This document shows positions 59,432 through 64,000 of a DNA stretch of 64,000 nt, piece after piece (position 1 is the first letter of the stretch; each line of letters opens with the position of its first letter). This DNA comes from Planctomycetaceae bacterium. Lineage in GTDB: Bacteria; Planctomycetota; Planctomycetia; Planctomycetales; Planctomycetaceae. Both the position numbers and the translations under genes were made by a program. The notes under the pieces were generated by a model. That model was not told the origin of the DNA, did not search any database, and was given only the letters and a program-made list of their open reading frames with translations. The DNA is taken from positions 1 through 64,000 of the forward strand of contig JAKFUG010000048.1 of the NCBI GenBank assembly GCA_021732785.1, read 5' to 3'.

Positions 59432-60577
59432 TCAACGCACCCGCGTTCGCAAGATGGAATAAAGCTTCGGTCTGACCCACCTTCGAACCGGTTCATCAAA
59501 CCACACGCTGGCAAGAAAAGAGGCCAGCATGACGGCACAAAGAAGCAACGGTGCGGTCACTGACGGTATTAAAGTTGGATCACTTGTGGCCAACAGCTTC
59601 CATGAACCGCAGAACCACAGAATAAGTGGCGTGTGCAAGATGTAAATGGCATAAGACATTCGTCCAAGCATATCGCAGGCGCGTTCCATCTGCGGTGGCA
59701 CCATTGCGTAGCAACCCAATATGACAAACCATGGGAACGCCAGAAATACACAAAACAGGTCGTAGAATACACCGGGTAGTGGAATGGGTGAAAGCAGGCA
59801 CACGCCGAGACCTGTCAGCAACAAGGCAACACCGATTTGCGGTACATGTGGTTGCATCGCTCGCTGGAAGCGGTAAATAATAACTCCAACGCTGAACGAA
59901 AATAGAATTCGCAAACTGCCGCCAACCAAGGTGGAAACTCCCCAGCCCATATCCATCGACCCGTAATCAAACGCGGCAACGGATAAACAGAGGGCCGACA
60001 CAACGGCGATGCCCGTCAGGAACGTCGTAGAAAAGTGGATCGCAAAAGCCGCGTACAACAAGTTGATAGCGACTTCGAGGGAAAGAGACCATGCCGCCGG
60101 ATTAAATGGAAACAGTCCATCTGTCAGGTTGGACATGTCGGGGATGAACAGTAGGTTTTCGCACAAAACGATAAGGCCATGCTCGAAATCAAAGCCCGCG
60201 TCGTGAATCAGTGTCGCCTTCAAGCAGAAGTACGCAAAGCCGAGCAATGTACCTGCGAAGTAAAGCGGCCACAGCCGTACCAACCGCGTTGCGCAGAAGC
60301 CAACAAAACGCATGTGCGACAAAAGTAGTTTGCTCTCATACGCGCGAGCGATAACGAATCCGCTCATAAGGAAAAAGAGATCAACAGCGAGATAACTATG
60401 CTGGAGCAACTGGGGAGTCGCCGACACGTATATTTGCGGATAAACATATTTGTGAATATGGTAAAGCATGACAATGATGGCAGCGACGCCGCGAGCAGCA
60501 TCCAGGGCCAAATAGTGCACCCTTGGAGTTTCTGATTGAATTGTCACTGTCGTCCCATTGGCGTGGCAGAGTCTCAC
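59432..60577 (-). CDS. Membrane acyltransferase (acyltransferase-3 family)
   Basis: About 381 residues with ten or so membrane segments. The family start is YLALDAARGVAAIIVMLYHI with the conserved Arg and His, followed by YLAVDLFFLMSGFVIARAYE and TRLVRLWPLYFAGTLLG, then SLSLEVAINLLYAAF. Such enzymes (OafA/ExoZ type) add acetyl or other acyl groups to surface polysaccharides. A divergent O-antigen ligase-like gene lies upstream. Start uncertain: GTG 60577 or GTG 60547, neither with a strong ribosome site. Confidence 0.87.
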   Translation of the reverse strand: MRLCHANGTTVTIQSETPRVHYLALDAARGVAAIIVMLYHIHKYVYPQIYVSATPQLLQHSYLAVDLFFLMSGFVIARAYESKLLLSHMRFVGFCATRLVRLWPLYFAGTLLGFAYFCLKATLIHDAGFDFEHGLIVLCENLLFIPDMSNLTDGLFPFNPAAWSLSLEVAINLLYAAFAIHFSTTFLTGIAVVSALCLSVAAFDYGSMDMGWGVSTLVGGSLRILFSFSVGVIIYRFQRAMQPHVPQIGVALLLTGLGVCLLSPIPLPGVFYDLFCVFLAFPWFVILGCYAMVPPQMERACDMLGRMSYAIYILHTPLILWFCGSWKLLATSDPTLIPSVTAPLLLCAVMLASFLASVWFDEPVRRWVRPKLYSILRTRVR

Positions 60578-60948
60578 TGCTCGAAGCAGCGTCGCCCCTT
60601 ATACAATGCCGCTATTACGTAGGCAATGCATAAATACCGGTCGAGATGGGAGTGAGTGAGCCTTGAGCACGCGAATCACCTACAAACGCATAAAACACTG
60701 AACTCATGCGAAAACAGGTGCTTGCCGCTGTCTTCGTTGGAAACATCTTGACTTGGAGCACACTTCTTATACGTTTGGCAGATGGACTTTTGTGGCTCTC
60801 GATTGCATCTTAACTTTATTTCGCTTGTCTGGCATTTGGCCTACCGTCGTTCAACCAATGTGGGAACGACAGAGCAACGTTGTCGCTCGGCATCTAACAT
60901 GCTCGTGAAAAAGCTAGAGGCCGATGGATTCGTGATAGTCACAATATT
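60578..60948. other. Gap between divergent polysaccharide genes
   Basis: About 370 bases. A 35-codon plus-strand frame (ATG near 60706: MRKQVLAAVFVGNILTWSTL, then hydrophobic to LWLSIAS) could be a small membrane peptide or a relic; later plus-strand frames are also short. No clear promoter. I do not call a gene here. Confidence 0.35.
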
Positions 60949-62268
60949 GTGCCTTCTGTGCTAGCTCGCGGACGCTTCGAGAATCTGAAACTTCAGCCAG
61001 AACGGCCGCCGCAGCGTCACATAAAAGATGGCTACGCCACGCTTTACGTAGCTGTCAGTACGATTGTAATGGCGTATGGGGGCGTCTTAGGGTCAGCTTC
61101 AATTGTTGCTTTTTATGCGATGTGGCTGCCTCGCTTTCAACGCAAGGGCAAGCCAACCATTAAGCCAGCGCTGAGCCTGATGCCGCTGCTGTTCTTTTTG
61201 CTTTGGTCTATTACTTCATCAGTGTGGTCGGCCTACCATCTTACGTCGCTATACGCATCGGTCGAGTATGCGTCACTGGTCGTTTGCACTTTGGTCATGA
61301 GCCACGTTGTGACGACGCGAGCATTTCTCAGAGGCCTAGTCCTGGGGATCACGGTCACGCTTATTGCTTCACTTGTCGATGGTCACTACGAGAGCGATCC
61401 ATTTAGCGGAAAGTATTCCTTAGTGGGGCTCTTCGGCTCAAAAAACATGATCGGTCTGTTCGCCGAGATGTTAATTATTGTGTCGTTGTTGCTGCGATAT
61501 GTTACCGAAGGCAAGTTTGCGCGACTCTTTATTTCTACGGGACCCTTGCTGCTTGGTCTTGTGTGCTTATTCGAGAGTAAATCGGCGACATCAGTAGTGT
61601 CTCTGGTGTGCGCGCTGTCAGTTTGGAGCCTGCTGAAACTGGTATCCATTCTGCCAAAGAAGGTGCGTGGAATAACTTTCGTGTTCGTGATGTTCTGGTG
61701 TGTTGTATTCTTTGTTGTGGGTTACACATTTGACGTTCAAGACGAGATTCTTCGGCTGTTCGGTAAGTCTTCGGATCTCACCGGTCGTACCTATCTGTGG
61801 GGCATAGGAATGCAACACGGCCTGGATAACTTCTTGATGGGGCATGGGTACGCTGGGTTTTGGGTTCAAGGCAACATACCTGCGGAGGCGTTATGGTTTA
61901 AGTTTGGCATAGCGAATCGCATTGGTTTTCATTTTCATAATTTGTACGTTCAAACATTTGTCGATTTGGGTGCAATTGGGGTAAGTACGATTGCTTTCCT
62001 TTTGCTTTGGACCTGCATTCAGAGTATTGGCTCGGTTCTCCGTCACGGCATGGTCATCGATTACGTGATGGGAGGGGTGTTGGCGGTCATGTTCTTGGTT
62101 CGGTCGTACGCTGAAGTTGACATTTTAGGCACGTTTAGTATCGGACCAATGGTGTTTTTCGCGTTGCTGCCACGAGTAAGGTCGGCCGAATTGTCGAAAC
62201 AAGGCCAGAGCGATGTTGACGTGCCAATCCTCAACGGCACCGGAATAAAGCCGTGCTGGACGAAGTGA
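60949..62268 (+). CDS. O-antigen ligase / polymerase-like membrane protein
   Basis: A 439-residue multi-membrane protein with about ten segments. The large loop and following segment carry the pattern of the O-antigen ligase family: GKSSDLTGRTYLWGIGMQHG, NFLMGHGYAGFW, RIGFHFHNLYVQTFVDLGAI. Such proteins (ExoQ/Wzy_C type) join or polymerise surface polysaccharide units. Start is a GTG at 60949 with another GTG three codons later; no good ribosome site, so the N-terminus is uncertain. Sits opposite the acyltransferase. Confidence 0.82.
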   Translation: MPSVLARGRFENLKLQPERPPQRHIKDGYATLYVAVSTIVMAYGGVLGSASIVAFYAMWLPRFQRKGKPTIKPALSLMPLLFFLLWSITSSVWSAYHLTSLYASVEYASLVVCTLVMSHVVTTRAFLRGLVLGITVTLIASLVDGHYESDPFSGKYSLVGLFGSKNMIGLFAEMLIIVSLLLRYVTEGKFARLFISTGPLLLGLVCLFESKSATSVVSLVCALSVWSLLKLVSILPKKVRGITFVFVMFWCVVFFVVGYTFDVQDEILRLFGKSSDLTGRTYLWGIGMQHGLDNFLMGHGYAGFWVQGNIPAEALWFKFGIANRIGFHFHNLYVQTFVDLGAIGVSTIAFLLLWTCIQSIGSVLRHGMVIDYVMGGVLAVMFLVRSYAEVDILGTFSIGPMVFFALLPRVRSAELSKQGQSDVDVPILNGTGIKPCWTK

Positions 62269-62513
62269 TTGGGTCGGAATTACGGTCGATACTCCCCGAC
62301 GTGAACAAGCCGACATAGACACGACTGGACAGTAGCCGCATATGTGAGCCGTGCGATTTGGAGCCGTGTCGGCCACCAAAGGTGATTCGATTCATTCGGA
62401 GGCCTGAGTACGTCGATCAAGCCGCTGCCAAGAAATAGTGGCCCGCAGGTTCGGGGCATTACCGGGCGGCGCTTGCGCCCGTGGGTGGATGGGCTTATAG
62501 TCAGCTCCCCCTT

Positions 62514-62669
62514 ATGCAGCAAATCGATTACACATGCACTCAATTGTCCGATGACGAATTGGCGGAGGTTTTCGAGAGAAAACGCCAAGAGGACGAACGC
62601 GACCGAAAAAAAGAACAATTGCGGTGGGTTAAAGCACGCAATTTCAGGTTCTCGGGAGGAATGTGTTAG
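62514..62669 (+). CDS. Small charged protein (51 aa), uncertain
   Basis: MQQIDYTCTQLSDDELAEVF then ERKRQEDERDRKKEQLRWVK, ending FRFSGGMC. The charged helix and the DDELAEVFERK stretch look like real protein, but there is no ribosome site (GCTCCCCCTT precedes the ATG) and no family is recognised. Its end overlaps the stop of the convergent XRE-type gene. Confidence 0.35.
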   Translation: MQQIDYTCTQLSDDELAEVFERKRQEDERDRKKEQLRWVKARNFRFSGGMC

Positions 62670-63742
62670 CCTTTCAAGCGTTTTAGGAAGCGACGGATCG
62701 CATCGATAAAAGGAAAGGAGCGGGTGACCTTTCCACCCTTAGTGGCTTGCTGTTGATCGTGTTCGATCTGATCTAAATCAATCATGGAACTAATTCGTTC
62801 CGTGTCGATTGATCCGGCTGCCATTTCGCGAGGTGTTTCCGTCTTAACCGCTCGGTGAAATATGCTGAGGCTGCCTCCCCGATCCACGCGAGGCATATTC
62901 AATAACACTAAAGGGCTTTGACTGAGAAGCAGTCGAGCAATAAACAAATCGTCGTCTTTAGGAAGCAGCCCTTCCGTGGATGCGTCTGCGGCGAGCCTAT
63001 GAAACGCTTTTGCAGACTCATCGTGACCGGGTGCGTCGGTCATTGCGTTTTGTGCTTTAGCGATTTTCCAGAGATACCACACATCCTTGCGATTAATGGA
63101 ATGCAAATGACTTTCTTCGTATGTGTTCGCCTCTAAATCACTCCGATTCAGCTCCCCTAACGCTTCTTTGACGCGAAGCAGCTCAGGCGTCCAGGCAAGC
63201 TCGATCCTTGATACCCCAAGCTCGTCCAATTTCCGTCTGCGCGGTGTGGATTCTCCATCTCCGAATGCTGAAACCAGCTTGAGTGCGTCCTCTTCGCTCA
63301 TCTCCAAAGTCACGACCAAGCTGCCCTGTTTCACGGATAAGACCCCGAATTCGGCCGTTGCTCCGATGGCATCGGCAAGGTTTTTCATCAGAGAAATGAG
63401 TTGATCGGAAGCATCGACATGGTCGAAATTCAGGGTGAAGTGGACGATTACTCCTGAAACGCGCCTGCTCTGGGGGTTCGGGTCTGAGTCGTCCTGGCTG
63501 GGGATCGGACCGGCGACGAGCACAGCAAAATTCACATCGAGCGCGTTTGCTATCCCGAAAAGCGTGATGGCATAGACACGTTTTCCGCCCTTCTCGATGT
63601 TCTCAATCGTTTTGATCGAATACCCCGCTTTGTGAGCGAGCGCGCCCACATCCCAGCAAAGTTCGCATCGTCGCGTTCTTACGGCATCGCCGTTGATGGG
63701 GATAGTCCTTCCTTTCGGAAGTGTCGGGTTCATCGTTTCCAT
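62666..63742 (-). CDS. XRE-type helix-turn-helix regulator with long C-terminal part
   Basis: About 358 residues. An N-terminal helix-turn-helix (RCELCWDVGALAHKAGYSIK then TIENIEKGGKRVYAITLFGI) is of the XRE class. A middle part, NLADAIGATAEFGVLSVKQG, SLVVTLEMSEEDALKLVSAF, resembles a small alpha/beta module that I recall from planctomycete regulators with the pattern GSxxVTLExxxEDA. The C-terminal ~150 residues are not recognised. Start uncertain: ATG 63742 or ATG 63733 (GGAAACG just before it). Divergent from the gene at 63840. Confidence 0.7.
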   Translation of the reverse strand: METMNPTLPKGRTIPINGDAVRTRRCELCWDVGALAHKAGYSIKTIENIEKGGKRVYAITLFGIANALDVNFAVLVAGPIPSQDDSDPNPQSRRVSGVIVHFTLNFDHVDASDQLISLMKNLADAIGATAEFGVLSVKQGSLVVTLEMSEEDALKLVSAFGDGESTPRRRKLDELGVSRIELAWTPELLRVKEALGELNRSDLEANTYEESHLHSINRKDVWYLWKIAKAQNAMTDAPGHDESAKAFHRLAADASTEGLLPKDDDLFIARLLLSQSPLVLLNMPRVDRGGSLSIFHRAVKTETPREMAAGSIDTERISSMIDLDQIEHDQQQATKGGKVTRSFPFIDAIRRFLKRLKG

Positions 63743-63839
63743 CACAACCAATCTCGGGTCTTTGCGGCGGCATCGCGGGAATTCTGGCGAACGTTCTCAG
63801 CATGGGGGGAGCGTTCTGCGGCCCCCAGGTAAATTTTCC

Positions 63840-64000
63840 ATGTCGGGCAAGGGAAAAGCAATCTGCGAGCCGCTGCCGCAGACGGATGTCCTGGGTTCAT
63901 TGGAGAAACTGATGATGATTCTAGCGAAAAAACCGTTGGCATGGTTCAAGACCGCCTCGCAAGTAAGGGAGCATTTTGAGGAGGAAGGACTTCGCCCTTT
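63840..64000 (+). CDS. Start of an unidentified gene, cut by the window end
   Basis: Open frame from ATG 63840 to the end of the window: MSGKGKAICEPLPQTDVLGS, LEKLMMILAKKPLAWFKTAS, QVREHFEEEGLRPF. It looks like a real protein, but 53 residues are too few to name it. CAGGTAAATTTTCC precedes the ATG. Divergent from the XRE-type regulator, which may control it. Confidence 0.55.
   Translation, partial: MSGKGKAICEPLPQTDVLGSLEKLMMILAKKPLAWFKTASQVREHFEEEGLRP

Overview
The window looks like a chromosome segment of a planctomycete. Evidence: a secreted protein with the LEPR-XLL motif, an ECF sigma factor paired with a Ser/Thr kinase-WD40 protein, a caspase-WD40 protein, a run of formylglycine sulfatases, and short CxxC proteins of a planctomycete type. 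This is judged from protein features only. No rRNA or tRNA gene was recognised.

1-11 kb: all minus strand. A large secreted metzincin-like protease, a WD40-caspase protein, a small secreted protein, a kinase-WD40 protein with an anti-sigma-like zinc finger, and its ECF sigma factor. 11-15 kb: PutA (proline to glutamate). 15-23.5 kb: two intact sulfatases among decayed genes: an N-acylglucosamine 2-epimerase remnant with two Trp-to-stop changes, three sulfatase remnants, and a prolyl oligopeptidase fragment head-to-head with a GH105 fragment. 23.5-27 kb: a secreted amidohydrolase, a secreted beta-helix protein, a small CxxC protein and a GIY-YIG nuclease.

27.4-42.5 kb is a metal-resistance block. 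A MerR with the full mercury Cys triad faces, across a perfect 13-bp palindromic promoter, one gene that fuses a CopZ-type zinc/[2Fe-2S] domain, a MerT-like transporter and two HMA (MerP-like) domains. Next comes a minus-strand RND operon: Cys-rich secreted protein, adaptor, CzcA-type pump, metal-motif lipoprotein, HMA protein and TolC-like channel. Then come a PAP2 phosphatase and an arsR-sORF-cadA-lspA cassette of proteobacterial type. The cassette is flanked by two diverged copies of the 3' end of the neighbouring methylase/helicase gene.

42.5-59 kb is the backbone of a mobilizable element: giant methylase-helicase (DarB-like), many small conserved genes, MobF relaxase, ArdC anti-restriction protein, AlpA-type regulator and tyrosine integrase. 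No type IV secretion genes are visible here. Several gene gaps hold strong GC-rich hairpins, and the integrase is preceded by five copies of a GGGGTACA-type box.

59-64 kb: a small membrane protein, an acyltransferase and an O-antigen ligase-like protein (surface polysaccharide), an XRE-type regulator, and a divergent gene that runs off the end of the window.
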